From Pseudomonas sp. ACN8 (GTDB taxonomy: Bacteria > Pseudomonadota > Gammaproteobacteria > Pseudomonadales > Pseudomonadaceae): a stretch of 64,000 nt of DNA. Position numbers and translations under genes: made by a program. Positions 9,141 to 17,264 of the stretch are shown piece after piece (the stretch's first letter is position 1; the number at the start of each line of letters is the position of its first letter). The stretch is from contig NZ_MRCS01000024.1 in the NCBI RefSeq assembly GCF_002303925.1, positions 1-64,000 of the forward strand. The letters are read 5' to 3'. The notes beneath the pieces are model-generated. The model was given only the letters and a program-made list of their open reading frames with translations, made no database searches and had not been told where the DNA came from.

Positions 9141-10082
9141 ATGAACAGCCGTGTCACTCTGGGCCTCGCCGGATTGTTTCTGTTCGGCGCCATCATTACC
9201 GGTTACTGGGGGCTCTCATTGAGTCGTCAACCGGCCCCCGAGGCCGTTGCCCAGTCCACCGTCAGTGCACCGCTCGCCATCCCGGCGTCCCTGTCGGCAA
9301 ACGACCCGACCCGCCATCCCGTGGTCGTGCTGGTCAACGATGTCGCGCCATATACGCCGGTCACCCCAGCCGATGTCGTGCTGGAACAGTTGCACACCGC
9401 CCCGGCTGGCAGCCTGACCAGCCTCGACCAGGCGATTGGCCGTACCCCCTGGCGCGCCCTCACCGCCGGCAGCTGGCTCAACGACGAAAGCTTCGAAGCC
9501 GGCAGCAAGCTGTCGCGGATGATCCGCCCCAATGAGCGCGCCCTGGCGGTCGCCACGGACGAAGTGGTCATAGTCGGCGGGCAACTGACGCCAGGCGACT
9601 ATGTCGATGTGCTGCTGTTCCTGCGCATGGACACCCTCAATCCGCAGCCAACGGCACAACTCGTGATACCGGCCTTGCGGGTGCTCGGGGTCGGCGAGCA
9701 GTTGGGGTTGACCAACGACGGCCAGCCTTCCGGCCCGGCGCGCAACGTAGAGGACAAACTCAAACAGGATCAATCCCGCGCCGCGGCCCGGACCGTGTTG
9801 CTCGCGGTTCCTGAACAACTGGTGAGCCGCCTGATGCTCGCGACCCAGGCCGGCGTGCTGCGCCTGGCCGTACGTAGCGCCGATGAAAAACGCCTGGCGC
9901 GCTACTGGGCCGGCGAAAGCAGCTCTGCCGCCAACCTGGCCAATGCCAACCGCGAGCTATTGCAATTCAGCCAGCTGGCCATGACTGCGCCGCCCAAACC
10001 CGTTGCCCGCCCGGCCGTCGCGTCGCGCAAAACCAGCGTGGAAGTCATTCGCGGCAACGAGATCACTCAACAAACCCCCTGA
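9141..10082 (+). CDS. rcpC: Flp pilus assembly protein CpaB/RcpC
   Basis: A 313-residue protein with an N-terminal hydrophobic helix (about residues 5-25), a SAF-type domain (about 45-115, VVVLVNDVAPYTPVTPADVV) and the RcpC/CpaB C-terminal domain (about 120-280). The start at 9141 follows a good GGAAAGGGAGAG ribosome-binding site; an upstream in-frame start at 9114 is less likely. In Tad systems RcpC is a periplasmic or outer-membrane-associated partner of the RcpA secretin. Here the gene that follows is only a 33-codon remnant, so its usual partner is not encoded at this place. Confidence 0.92.
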   Translation: MNSRVTLGLAGLFLFGAIITGYWGLSLSRQPAPEAVAQSTVSAPLAIPASLSANDPTRHPVVVLVNDVAPYTPVTPADVVLEQLHTAPAGSLTSLDQAIGRTPWRALTAGSWLNDESFEAGSKLSRMIRPNERALAVATDEVVIVGGQLTPGDYVDVLLFLRMDTLNPQPTAQLVIPALRVLGVGEQLGLTNDGQPSGPARNVEDKLKQDQSRAAARTVLLAVPEQLVSRLMLATQAGVLRLAVRSADEKRLARYWAGESSSAANLANANRELLQFSQLAMTAPPKPVARPAVASRKTSVEVIRGNEITQQTP

Positions 10083-10103
10083 ATCGAACAAGGACGCCTT
10101 TCC

Positions 10104-10205
10104 ATGCGCAGACGTTTTACGTCGTTGTTCAATGGCTCGATCCGGGGTGCTTTGCTCGGCGGCCTGTCGGCGAGTGCGGTATCACGCAGTGAGTTATCGC
10201 AATGA
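10104..10205 (+). pseudogene. Probable remnant of the rcpA/cpaC secretin gene (33 codons)
   Basis: A complete small frame starting MRRRFTSLFNGSIRGALL, with three arginines and then a Gly/Ala/Leu-rich stretch that looks like a signal peptide. It has its own ribosome-binding site (AAGGA) and its TGA overlaps the tadZ start as ATGA. In Tad loci the secretin gene rcpA lies exactly here, between rcpC and tadZ, and encodes roughly 400-500 residues. The simplest reading is an in-frame deletion that kept the signal peptide and the last codons, preserving coupling to tadZ. It could instead be a genuine small peptide gene. Confidence 0.55.
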
Positions 10206-11392
10206 GCCAGAACCTGAGTCAAACCTTCCTCGCGATCACGCGCAACAGCACCGACCTGGAATGGCTGCAAGGTGCCCTTGCGCCCCTGGGCCAGGTGGTC
10301 AGCGCCGGTGGCGGCAGCCTCGACGAGCTGTTGGCATTAGTGGACGTGACCTGCGCCAGCCTGGTGTTCATCGGCCTGGACCGCGACCGCGTGGTCACCC
10401 AAAGTGCGCTGATCGAAGGCGCGCTGGAAGCCAAGCCGATGCTGGCGATCGTCGCGCTGGGCGACGGCATGGACAACCAGCTGGTACTCAATGCGATGCG
10501 CGCCGGGGCCAGGGATTTCGTGGCCTATGGTTCACGCGCCAGTGAAGTCGCGGGGTTGGTGCGACGCCTGAGCAAACGCCTGCCCGCCATCGCGCCGAAC
10601 ACGCACCTGGGCCGCCTGACCGTACTGTATGGCGTGCAGAGCAGCGCCGACGGCGCGTTGCTGGCCACGCACATGGCGCAAGTGGTGCAAAAAAGCGGAC
10701 AGCACACACTGCTGCTGGACCTTGGATTACCCCGGGGCGATAGCCTGGCGCTGTTGGGCCTTGAAAGCTCGTTTCATTTCGGCGATGCGCTGCGCCACTT
10801 GCGACGCCTGGACGCGACGCTGATCGACAGTGCCTTCACCAGTTGCGAGGCCGGGCTGCGCATCCTCGCCTACGCCAGTGGCGATGAACCGCTGGAACAC
10901 ACCAGCGCCGCCGAGTTGTACATGTTGCTCAGTGCCCTGCGCCAACACTTCCAGCACATCGTGGTAAACCTCACCGGCCAACCCGACAGTGAAGCGCTGC
11001 GCACCTTCGTCAGTCACTGCGACAAACTGCTGTGGTACACCGACCAGAACGTGCTCGACTGCCGCCGCAACCTCACGGTGCTCAATTTGTGGCGCGAAAA
11101 AGGCATGAAGCTCGATCACGCCAAATTGCTCGTGGACCGCTACCTGCGCAACGTCGCACCGGACTCCGACACCCTGGGCAAGACGTTCGGTCTGGAGATC
11201 ATCGCCACCCTCGCCTACAGTCCGGAAGTGCGGCTCAATGCCAAGAACCAGGGACTGACCTTGTTCGAACTGGCCCCACGCGAAAGCCTCACCCAGAGCC
11301 TGCGCGCCCTCGGCGAGCACCTGGCCAAGCATTCCGAAGGCCTGGCCAAACCCAAGACCGGCTGGTTCAACCGCTTGAGGGGCGCACAATGA
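10202..11392 (+). CDS. tadZ: Pilus assembly protein TadZ/CpaE (MinD/ParA-like)
   Basis: A 396-residue protein with an N-terminal receiver-like domain (about residues 8-130, without the usual phospho-acceptor pattern) and a ParA/MinD-like domain (about 140-380). The P-loop position reads LYGVQSSADGALLATHMA rather than a GKGGxGKT motif, so ATP binding is probably altered or lost. TadZ localises the Tad machine to the pole. The start overlaps the upstream remnant frame (ATGA) and the stop overlaps tadA (ATGA), showing tight translational coupling. Confidence 0.9.
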   Translation: MSQNLSQTFLAITRNSTDLEWLQGALAPLGQVVSAGGGSLDELLALVDVTCASLVFIGLDRDRVVTQSALIEGALEAKPMLAIVALGDGMDNQLVLNAMRAGARDFVAYGSRASEVAGLVRRLSKRLPAIAPNTHLGRLTVLYGVQSSADGALLATHMAQVVQKSGQHTLLLDLGLPRGDSLALLGLESSFHFGDALRHLRRLDATLIDSAFTSCEAGLRILAYASGDEPLEHTSAAELYMLLSALRQHFQHIVVNLTGQPDSEALRTFVSHCDKLLWYTDQNVLDCRRNLTVLNLWREKGMKLDHAKLLVDRYLRNVAPDSDTLGKTFGLEIIATLAYSPEVRLNAKNQGLTLFELAPRESLTQSLRALGEHLAKHSEGLAKPKTGWFNRLRGAQ

Positions 11393-12669
11393 GCAGTGAA
11401 AAACTCTTCGGCTCACCCCAACGCGGCGCGGTCGGCAATACCGACCACGAAGGCCTGAAACTGGTGCTGCACCGCTACATCATCGACGCCATCGAAGAGT
11501 CGGGGAAAAACCTGCTGGAGGGCTCGCGTCAGGCGCTGGCGCAGTTCGTGATCGACAAGGTGGCCGAGTACATCGCGCGTTTGCACCTGGCGATTTCCCG
11601 CTATGAAATGGAACGTCTGGCCGAAGAGATCGTCGACGAACTCACCGGTTTCGGCCCGTTGGAAGTACTGTTGCGCGACACGGCGGTGACCGAGATTCTG
11701 GTCAACGGTCCGCACCGGGTATTTGTCGAACGTGAAGGCTTGCTGCACCTGAGTGACTTGCGCTTTATCGATTCGCACCACGTCGAACGTGTGATGCAAC
11801 GGATTCTCGCGCCCCTGGGCCGACGTCTCGATGAGTCTTCGCCGATGGTCGACGCACGCCTGCCGGACGGCAGCCGGGTCAACGCCATCATTCCGCCAAT
11901 TGCCCTTGATGGTCCGTGCCTGTCGATCCGCAAATTCCGCCAGGACATGCTCAAAAGCTCCGACCTGATCGCGATGCAAACCATCGATCACGGGATCTAC
12001 GAATTCATTCAGGAAGCCGTGGGCAAACGCTGCAACATCCTGATCAGTGGGGGCACCGGCACCGGCAAGACCACGCTGCTGAACATTCTCAGCCAGTTGA
12101 TCAACCCTCAGGAACGACTGGTCACCATCGAAGACGTCGCCGAACTGCAACTGGGCCATCCTCACGTCGTGCGCCTGGAAACCCGTCCACCGAATGCCGA
12201 AGGCCATGGCGAGGTGAAAGCCAGCGACCTGATTCGCAACGCCCTGCGGATGCGCCCGGACCGGATCATCCTCGGTGAAATTCGCGGAGTCGAAGTGGTC
12301 GATGTGTTGACCGCCATGAACACTGGCCACGACGGTTCGATGAGTACCGTCCACGCCAACAACGCCCAGGATGCGCTACTGCGCCTGGAGACCCTGGTGG
12401 GCTTGACCGGCCGCAGCATCGCCGAGCGCACCCTGCGGCAAATGATCTGCGCGGCGCTCGATGTGGTCATCCAGCTCACGCGCTTGCCCGACGGGCGCCG
12501 CTGCGTCAGTGAAGTGGTGGAAGTCGTTGGGGTGCGCGACGACATGTATGTCACCAACACGCTGTTCCGTTTCGACCGCCACACCGGATTCGGTTTCCTG
12601 CGCGAAGCCGTGAACCCGGCTGGCGACAAATTGCGCCGGGACTCGGCGCTGCCTCCCTCGGCGTACTGA
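11389..12669 (+). CDS. tadA: Tad pilus secretion ATPase TadA/CpaF
   Basis: A 426-residue secretion ATPase of the CpaF/VirB11 family. The Walker A is GGTGTGKTT (221-229), the Walker B region DRIILGEIRG (291-300), and the His box HDGSMSTVHANN follows. The N-terminal domain (about 30-190) is intact. It powers Flp pilus assembly at the inner membrane with TadB and TadC. I chose the ATG at 11389, overlapping the tadZ stop, instead of an upstream in-frame start at 11032 that lies inside tadZ. It looks fully functional. Confidence 0.96.
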   Translation: MSSEKLFGSPQRGAVGNTDHEGLKLVLHRYIIDAIEESGKNLLEGSRQALAQFVIDKVAEYIARLHLAISRYEMERLAEEIVDELTGFGPLEVLLRDTAVTEILVNGPHRVFVEREGLLHLSDLRFIDSHHVERVMQRILAPLGRRLDESSPMVDARLPDGSRVNAIIPPIALDGPCLSIRKFRQDMLKSSDLIAMQTIDHGIYEFIQEAVGKRCNILISGGTGTGKTTLLNILSQLINPQERLVTIEDVAELQLGHPHVVRLETRPPNAEGHGEVKASDLIRNALRMRPDRIILGEIRGVEVVDVLTAMNTGHDGSMSTVHANNAQDALLRLETLVGLTGRSIAERTLRQMICAALDVVIQLTRLPDGRRCVSEVVEVVGVRDDMYVTNTLFRFDRHTGFGFLREAVNPAGDKLRRDSALPPSAY

Positions 12670-12678
12670 GGCCACGGC

Positions 12679-13563
12679 ATGCTCAAACCGGCGCTGCTCA
12701 TCCTCGTTTGCCTGATCTTTCTCGGCCTGGCGCTGCGCCTGCTCTATAACGGCTTGCGCCAGACCGGCAACGAACGAATTCTGGGACGCCTGAGCCAGGG
12801 GCAACCGCTGCGGGTCGTGCAGAAGTCGTCATGGGCGGGCCTTGAGCGGGCGTTTTTGCGCGCCGGACTCGGACGCCCCACCGAACGCCTGGGCCAGTGG
12901 CTGGCGTTCTGGATACTCGGGGTGCTGCTGGGAATTGCCCTGGGTGGCTGGGTCGGCGCGCTGCTGGCGCTGCTGGTGCCTCCGGTGGTGGTACGGCTGT
13001 TCATCAGCTGGCGTTATCAGCGTCGTCTCAGCCGCATGATCGACCAGTTGCCGATGTTGCTCGACCATGCCGTACGCAGCCTGAAGTCCGGGCGGACCCT
13101 GGCCGATGCCGTGCTCGGCGCCATCGATGCGGCCGACGACCCGCTGAAAAATGCCATGGGCCGGATTCAGCGCAATGTGCAACTGGGGGTCACCCTGGCA
13201 GACGCCGCTTCGGACTTCGCCGAGCTGTACGAGAAAGACGAACTGCGCCTGCTCGCACTCGGCTTGAAGGTCAACCACCGCTATGGTGGCAATGCCAGTG
13301 AGCTGCTGGAAAACCTGATCAAGATGATCCGCGAACGCGAGCAAGCGGCTCGCCAGTTGAAGGCCATGACCGGCGAAACCCGTATCACTGCCGCGGTCCT
13401 GGCCTTGCTGCCGGTCTCGGTCGCCGGCTACTTTCTACTGACCAATCCAACCTACCTGCTTTCCATGTGGCACGACAGCTCGGGGCAAATCATGCTGGCG
13501 AGTGCCTTCGGATTTCAGGTGATCGGTTGCCTGGCGCTTTGGCGCATGTTGCGTAGCCTATGA
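12679..13563 (+). CDS. tadB: Tad inner-membrane platform protein TadB
   Basis: A 294-residue T2SSF-type membrane protein. An N-terminal membrane helix (about 3-20), a hydrophobic pair near 72-112, the cytoplasmic F domain (about 120-250, with MLLDHAVRSLKSGRTLADAV) and C-terminal membrane helices are visible. With TadC it forms the inner-membrane base that TadA acts on. The gene starts 9 bp after tadA and overlaps tadC by ATGA. Confidence 0.93.
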   Translation: MLKPALLILVCLIFLGLALRLLYNGLRQTGNERILGRLSQGQPLRVVQKSSWAGLERAFLRAGLGRPTERLGQWLAFWILGVLLGIALGGWVGALLALLVPPVVVRLFISWRYQRRLSRMIDQLPMLLDHAVRSLKSGRTLADAVLGAIDAADDPLKNAMGRIQRNVQLGVTLADAASDFAELYEKDELRLLALGLKVNHRYGGNASELLENLIKMIREREQAARQLKAMTGETRITAAVLALLPVSVAGYFLLTNPTYLLSMWHDSSGQIMLASAFGFQVIGCLALWRMLRSL

Positions 13564-14456
13564 ATATGATGATGCTCTTGCTGGTAAGCGCGCTGCTGCT
13601 TTTCGGGGCAGCACTGTTGTTGCTCAACGCCTTGCTGGACCAAAGCCGACGAGCACGCCAGGTGGCCCAGCGACTGGATGGAAAGGCGCCGGGTGATAGT
13701 CACCTCACCCTGTTGCTGCAGGCCCTGGGCGCCAGTCGGCTGGGGCAGCAGTCGGTCAAAATGGACAACGAAACCCAGACCCTGCTCAACCGCCTTGGCT
13801 GGCGCAGCGCACGCCAACGCTCACAGTTCGCCGCCTTGCAGGTAGGCGTGCCGCTGTTGGCGCTGTCCTTGTGCCTGCTGATCCAGGGGCTGTTCTACCC
13901 GAGTGTGGAGAACCACTGGATCGCCCCGATGCTCGCCACCTGTGCCGGCTATCTGCTGCCCAAACGCTGGCTGTCCGCCGCCGCACAGCGTCGGCAAAAA
14001 CAACTCGCCACCGAAACCTCGACCTTCATTGCGCTGCTGCGCACCCTGTTCGAATCGGGCATGGCGGTGGAGCAATCCCTGCGTGTGCTGAGCCAGGAAG
14101 GCAGGCAACTGCTGCCCGCCCTGACCCATGAACTGCGCCTGATTCTGACCCGCGTCGACTCCGGGCTGGAACTGGGCGAAGAACTGAACAAGACCACCCG
14201 ACTGCTCTCGGTAGACGAATTCACCGACACCTGCGTGATCCTTCAACAATTGATCCATCAGGGTGGCGGCGCGATGAAGTCCTTGCTGGCGCTCAAACAG
14301 TTGCTCGACGACCGGCGCCTGACGCGCCTGCAGGAATACATTTCCAAAATGTCCGCCAAAATGTCCGTCGTGATGATGTTGTTTCTCTTCCCGGCGTTAT
14401 TGATCGTCCTCGCCGGCCCTGGCTTCACGGCCCTGGCCCGGTCCTTTGGCCACTAA
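13560..14456 (+). CDS. tadC: Tad inner-membrane platform protein TadC
   Basis: A 298-residue T2SSF-type protein, the second platform component. Membrane helices are visible near residues 5-22, 80-130 and at the C-terminus (MMLFLFPALLIVLAGPGF); the cytoplasmic F domain lies at about 150-270. In P. aeruginosa the next gene is tadD. Here a minus-strand DUF6124 gene overlaps the tadC stop tail-to-tail by 4 bp, and no tadD is visible. Confidence 0.93.
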   Translation: MNMMMLLLVSALLLFGAALLLLNALLDQSRRARQVAQRLDGKAPGDSHLTLLLQALGASRLGQQSVKMDNETQTLLNRLGWRSARQRSQFAALQVGVPLLALSLCLLIQGLFYPSVENHWIAPMLATCAGYLLPKRWLSAAAQRRQKQLATETSTFIALLRTLFESGMAVEQSLRVLSQEGRQLLPALTHELRLILTRVDSGLELGEELNKTTRLLSVDEFTDTCVILQQLIHQGGGAMKSLLALKQLLDDRRLTRLQEYISKMSAKMSVVMMLFLFPALLIVLAGPGFTALARSFGH

Positions 14457-14713
14457 TCCTGCGGATCGAGATTATCCAGTGCCCGATTCACCGCCAGCTC
14501 GCCCAGCATGATCACCTGCGCAATCCCCAGCATCGTATTGCGCTGCGAGCCTTGCAGAAACCCCGCGAAATCACTCGCCATCACACTCGCCGACGCCAGT
14601 GATTCACAGGCGTGGGCCAGCAGGGTCTCGGTGTCGATGTCCGGGGCGATGATGAACATCGTGCCGGGCTTTTGGGTGACAGGTTTGGGGGGATTTGGGG
14701 TGGGTTTGATCAT
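14453..14713 (-). CDS. DUF6124 family small protein
   Basis: An 86-residue protein. The N-terminus is proline- and lysine-rich; the core PDIDTETLLAHACESLASAS and the C-terminal GIAQVIMLGELAVNRALD are characteristic of a small Pseudomonas family of unknown function (DUF6124, as I recall it). I chose the ATG at 14713, preceded by an AGAGGTG ribosome-binding site, over a longer frame starting at 14869. The gene lies where tadD sits in other Tad loci but shows no TPR or lipoprotein feature, so it is not a tadD replacement. Function unknown. Confidence 0.75.
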   Translation of the reverse strand: MIKPTPNPPKPVTQKPGTMFIIAPDIDTETLLAHACESLASASVMASDFAGFLQGSQRNTMLGIAQVIMLGELAVNRALDNLDPQD

Positions 14714-15056
14714 CGTTGCACCTCTGGGATGAAATGGAGCCACGTCCAAATTGCCGCGAAGCAATTTGGGGTGGCAGCTGTACGCGGGTTCGCGGACCGA
14801 TCCCAGAGGCAGCTCGGCATACCCGAAGGTATCCCGCGCACAGTCGCCATGACACAGAACGACAGACACCAGAAAGTGTTGTTGTCAGGTGGAGCGATTA
14901 TGCCTTAGGAATCGAGCCGCGACGCCCGGACGCTGAATTTTCAGCGACCGACAAAGGCTAGAGATCGCGCTTCCGACGGACAACCTGAAAAGCGTGTCGG
15001 AGATTTCCCAGGGGTTTGAGGAAAACTACACAGGAATGTGTTGGCTGGAGGGATGT
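14714..15056. other. Intergenic region upstream of the DUF6124 gene
   Basis: A 343-bp stretch with no supportable gene. It includes the presumed minus-strand promoter region of the DUF6124 gene. TCCGAC and GTCGGA near 14970-15000 could form a weak stem. Nothing resembling tadD or another pilus gene fragment could be read in any frame. Confidence 0.5.
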
Positions 15057-15154
15057 CATCGCGAGCAGGCTCGCTCCTACAGTTGGGCTGGCTACATCTG
15101 AGAGGGGATTGGTCGGATGGCAGGCCGCTATCGCCAGCAGGCTGGCTCCCACAG
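15057..15154. repeat. Two REP units, same type as the 69-bp array
   Basis: The first REP core (15057-15082) is canonical. The second (15129-15154) reads CGCCAGCAGGCTGGCTCC, with paired changes that keep the stem: GCGAGC to GCCAGC on one side and GCTCGC to GCTGGC on the other. The spacer (TGGCTACATCTGAGAGGGGATTGGTCG) matches the spacer of the array at 7355-7725. A low-complexity AAAAGC-rich run (15155-15198) follows. Confidence 0.85.
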
Positions 15155-15198
15155 AAAAGCACAAGCAAAAGCAAAAGCTAAAGCACAAGCAAAAGCCG
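15155..15198. repeat. Low-complexity AAAAGC/ACAAGC run
   Basis: About seven imperfect hexamers of the form AAAAGC, ACAAGC or AAAGCT in tandem, between the REP units and the dispersed-repeat block. It looks like a slippage-prone microsatellite. A shorter AGAGCAAAGGCAGAGCAG stretch occupies the same position in the other copy (about 7726-7744). Confidence 0.7.
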
Positions 15199-15383
15199 CG
15201 TACCCTCGCCGCTTCTCACCACTCATCAGGCCGAGCGTTAGCTCGCCTGCAGCTCTTGATCTTGATCCACCCGCCCCCTCGGCAGCGAAGGAACCCCGAG
15301 CCTTAGCAACGGGCCGTTACCGCAGCAACGGATATGTACTCAACCCAAACCACCAACATGGTCGGCCCAGAGGCCGCCAAGAC
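15199..15383. repeat. Dispersed intergenic repeat, internally deleted copy
   Basis: Matches the 7744-8129 block at both ends: GCTTCTCACCACTCATCAGG, AGCGTTAGCTCGCCTGCAGC, GAAGGAACCCCGAGCC, then ACGGATATGTACTCAA and CATGGTCGGCCC. Two inner segments of roughly 130 and 85 bp present in the first copy are missing. As in the first copy, the block runs directly into the stop codon of a minus-strand response-regulator gene (pprB-like, stop at 15384). Confidence 0.85.
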
Positions 15384-16169
15384 TCAGTGCGCCGTAACCC
15401 GCCGCCACCCCAAGGAACCACTGGGCGACAAGGCCAACGCCAACTGCGTTCGGTTATGCATATGCGTCAACCGCAGCACCTGCGACACATACAACTTCAC
15501 CGTGTTCTCGGTAATACCCAACTCACAGGCAATCTGATAATTGGTCTGCCCCTTGCCCACCAACCGCGCCACCTCCAGTTGCCGCGCAGACAACTGATTG
15601 AAAATCGCCGGAACCTCCACCGCATCAGTATCAGCGACACCCCGGTCACCGGCGCCCGCATGCGGCCCGCGCCGAACCTTGTCCAGGTCCTGGTAAAGAT
15701 CATCGATCGACTCGGACAGATACTGAAGCTTCTGATTCAAATGCCCCAACTGCAGGTTCTTGTGCCTCTCCTGCAAGGCCACTTCCTGCCGCTGCAAACC
15801 TTCGAGCAACTCATTCAGATCGATCGGCTTCTGGTAATAGTCGGCAACACCAGCGCGCAGAGCCTTGATCACGTCCTGCTTGTCGGCGCACCCGGTGAGC
15901 ATGATCGCCTCGAACGCCCGGTGCTTGCCCGATAGCCGCTGCAACTCCTGCATCAACTCAATGCCGTCCATGCCGGGCATCTGCAAATCCAGCAGCACCA
16001 GGCCGATATCGAGGTCTTCTTTGAAACGCTCGATCGCCAGATAGCCCGACTCGCACGGAACACAACGGTAACCTTTGCCCTCCAGAAATTCGCAAAGCTC
16101 TTCAACGATCAATGGCGCATCGTCGACCACAAGGACTTTTACTGCCGAAGTAAACTTGCTCACGAGCAA
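15384..16169 (-). CDS. pprB: Two-component response regulator, PprB-like (receiver + LuxR HTH)
   Basis: A 261-residue regulator. The receiver domain (about 10-130) has the acidic pair VDDAP, phospho-acceptor D61 (VLLDLQMPG) and the conserved Lys in YYQKPIDL. A coiled linker (130-185) leads to a LuxR-type HTH (about 195-250, LSARQLEVARLVGKG and TENTVKLYVSQVL). In P. aeruginosa PprB is phosphorylated through PprA and drives Flp pilus and adhesin genes; pprA-like and fppA genes lie next to it here. It is the probable activator at the flp-rcpC control region. The symbol is assigned from domain order and gene context. Confidence 0.85.
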   Translation of the reverse strand: MLVSKFTSAVKVLVVDDAPLIVEELCEFLEGKGYRCVPCESGYLAIERFKEDLDIGLVLLDLQMPGMDGIELMQELQRLSGKHRAFEAIMLTGCADKQDVIKALRAGVADYYQKPIDLNELLEGLQRQEVALQERHKNLQLGHLNQKLQYLSESIDDLYQDLDKVRRGPHAGAGDRGVADTDAVEVPAIFNQLSARQLEVARLVGKGQTNYQIACELGITENTVKLYVSQVLRLTHMHNRTQLALALSPSGSLGWRRVTAH

Positions 16170-16277
16170 CTCCCTGTCAGGTCAAAGGTTGACCCGTCCC
16201 TCAGCGACAGCCAACGGCTGTACAACTTCTGTCTGAAAAGTAGACGTAGTTTCCGGCTATGTACACAAAAGGGGCAG

Positions 16278-16748
16278 CTAGCGGAGCCAGGCAAATGTCA
16301 GCATCAGCCCCACCAGCACGAAGGGTGCAAATGGTTGCTTCCTTGACATTTCAGGTGCCATATAAAAAAGACGGGTTCTAAGCCCTTGACCCATATGAAG
16401 CCAGACTCTTGGCGCCAGCAGCAGCCAGAAAACGCTGGCCAATCCGGCGCCAATAAACGTGCCGAGCACGTGCATACCGTCCGTCGCAAGACCCAGGGCG
16501 GCCATGAGTTTCACGTCTGCGCCACCCATTCGCTTCATCGCGTAGCCCGGTAGCGTGAAGCCCAAAGCCAACAAAAAAGCCCAGCCGCCCTGTTGCACCT
16601 CGGCACCCAGCCAGGTCGTGCCGTTCCACAGCAGCCACGCCAGGGCCAGGGCACCGCCGCCCACAGTCAGGCCATTGGCGATGTGCCGTTGTCGGGCATC
16701 CTGTGCGGCGCAAAGCGCCAGCCAGATCAGTAGGACAAAGCTCTGCAT
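16278..16748 (-). CDS. fppA: Type IVb prepilin peptidase (FppA/TadV/CpaA)
   Basis: A 156-residue membrane aspartic protease made almost entirely of hydrophobic helices. The two catalytic aspartates are visible: D17 in AAQDARQRH and D78 in the GGADVKLM motif. Length fits the short CpaA/TadV class that lacks the methyltransferase domain of PilD. It should cleave the Flp prepilin and the pseudopilins TadF and TadG. It is divergent from tadF. Confidence 0.92.
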   Translation of the reverse strand: MQSFVLLIWLALCAAQDARQRHIANGLTVGGGALALAWLLWNGTTWLGAEVQQGGWAFLLALGFTLPGYAMKRMGGADVKLMAALGLATDGMHVLGTFIGAGLASVFWLLLAPRVWLHMGQGLRTRLFYMAPEMSRKQPFAPFVLVGLMLTFAWLR

Positions 16749-16823
16749 TCGGTAAAAAACGTCCGTTTTGGCTGAATGACTCTATGCTGACATTACTCCG
16801 TGTTGGTCAGGGTAGACGCACTC

Positions 16824-17264
16824 ATGAAAGCCAGCCTCCCACACAAACAAAAAGGCGCCGCCGCGATTGAATTCGCCCTGGTGTTCATCATTTTTTTTGG
16901 CGTGTTCTACGGCATCATCAGCTATAGCCTGCCGCTGCTGTTGATGCAGTCATTCAACCAGTCGACCGCCGAAGCCGTGCGCCGCAGCGTGGCGCTGGAC
17001 CCGGCCACCCCCGGCTACAGCGCCGCACTGATCGCCCGCGCCACGACGGAGCTGACCACGCAAACGGCCTGGATTGCACCGGCCCTGAATTTCAACGTCG
17101 CCACCGACGCCAACGTTACTTATGTGGGCGGGTTGCTGACCGTGCGCATCAGCTACCCCACCAATAAAATCAGCGCCGTCATCCCGTTCCTGAACCTGCC
17201 CGGCATCGGTCGGGTACCGAACCTGCCGGCGACCCTCACAGCCAGTGCGAGCCTGCAATTTTGA
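16824..17264 (+). CDS. tadF: Pseudopilin-like TadE/TadF family protein
   Basis: A 146-residue protein with a prepilin-like N-terminus (KQKGAAAIEFALVF, Glu at position 5 after the presumed cleavage) and a single membrane helix (about 10-45), followed by a beta-rich periplasmic part. I chose the ATG at 16824, with AGGGT upstream, over a GTG at 16800. FppA should process it. TadF is named from its position next to fppA, as in P. aeruginosa; it could equally be called TadE. The TTG start of pprA overlaps its stop. Confidence 0.8.
   Translation: MKASLPHKQKGAAAIEFALVFIIFFGVFYGIISYSLPLLLMQSFNQSTAEAVRRSVALDPATPGYSAALIARATTELTTQTAWIAPALNFNVATDANVTYVGGLLTVRISYPTNKISAVIPFLNLPGIGRVPNLPATLTASASLQF

Noticed and set aside
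14453-14713. tadD equivalent after tadC
   Set aside because: The gene is on the opposite strand and encodes an 86-residue DUF6124-type protein with no lipobox or TPR pattern.
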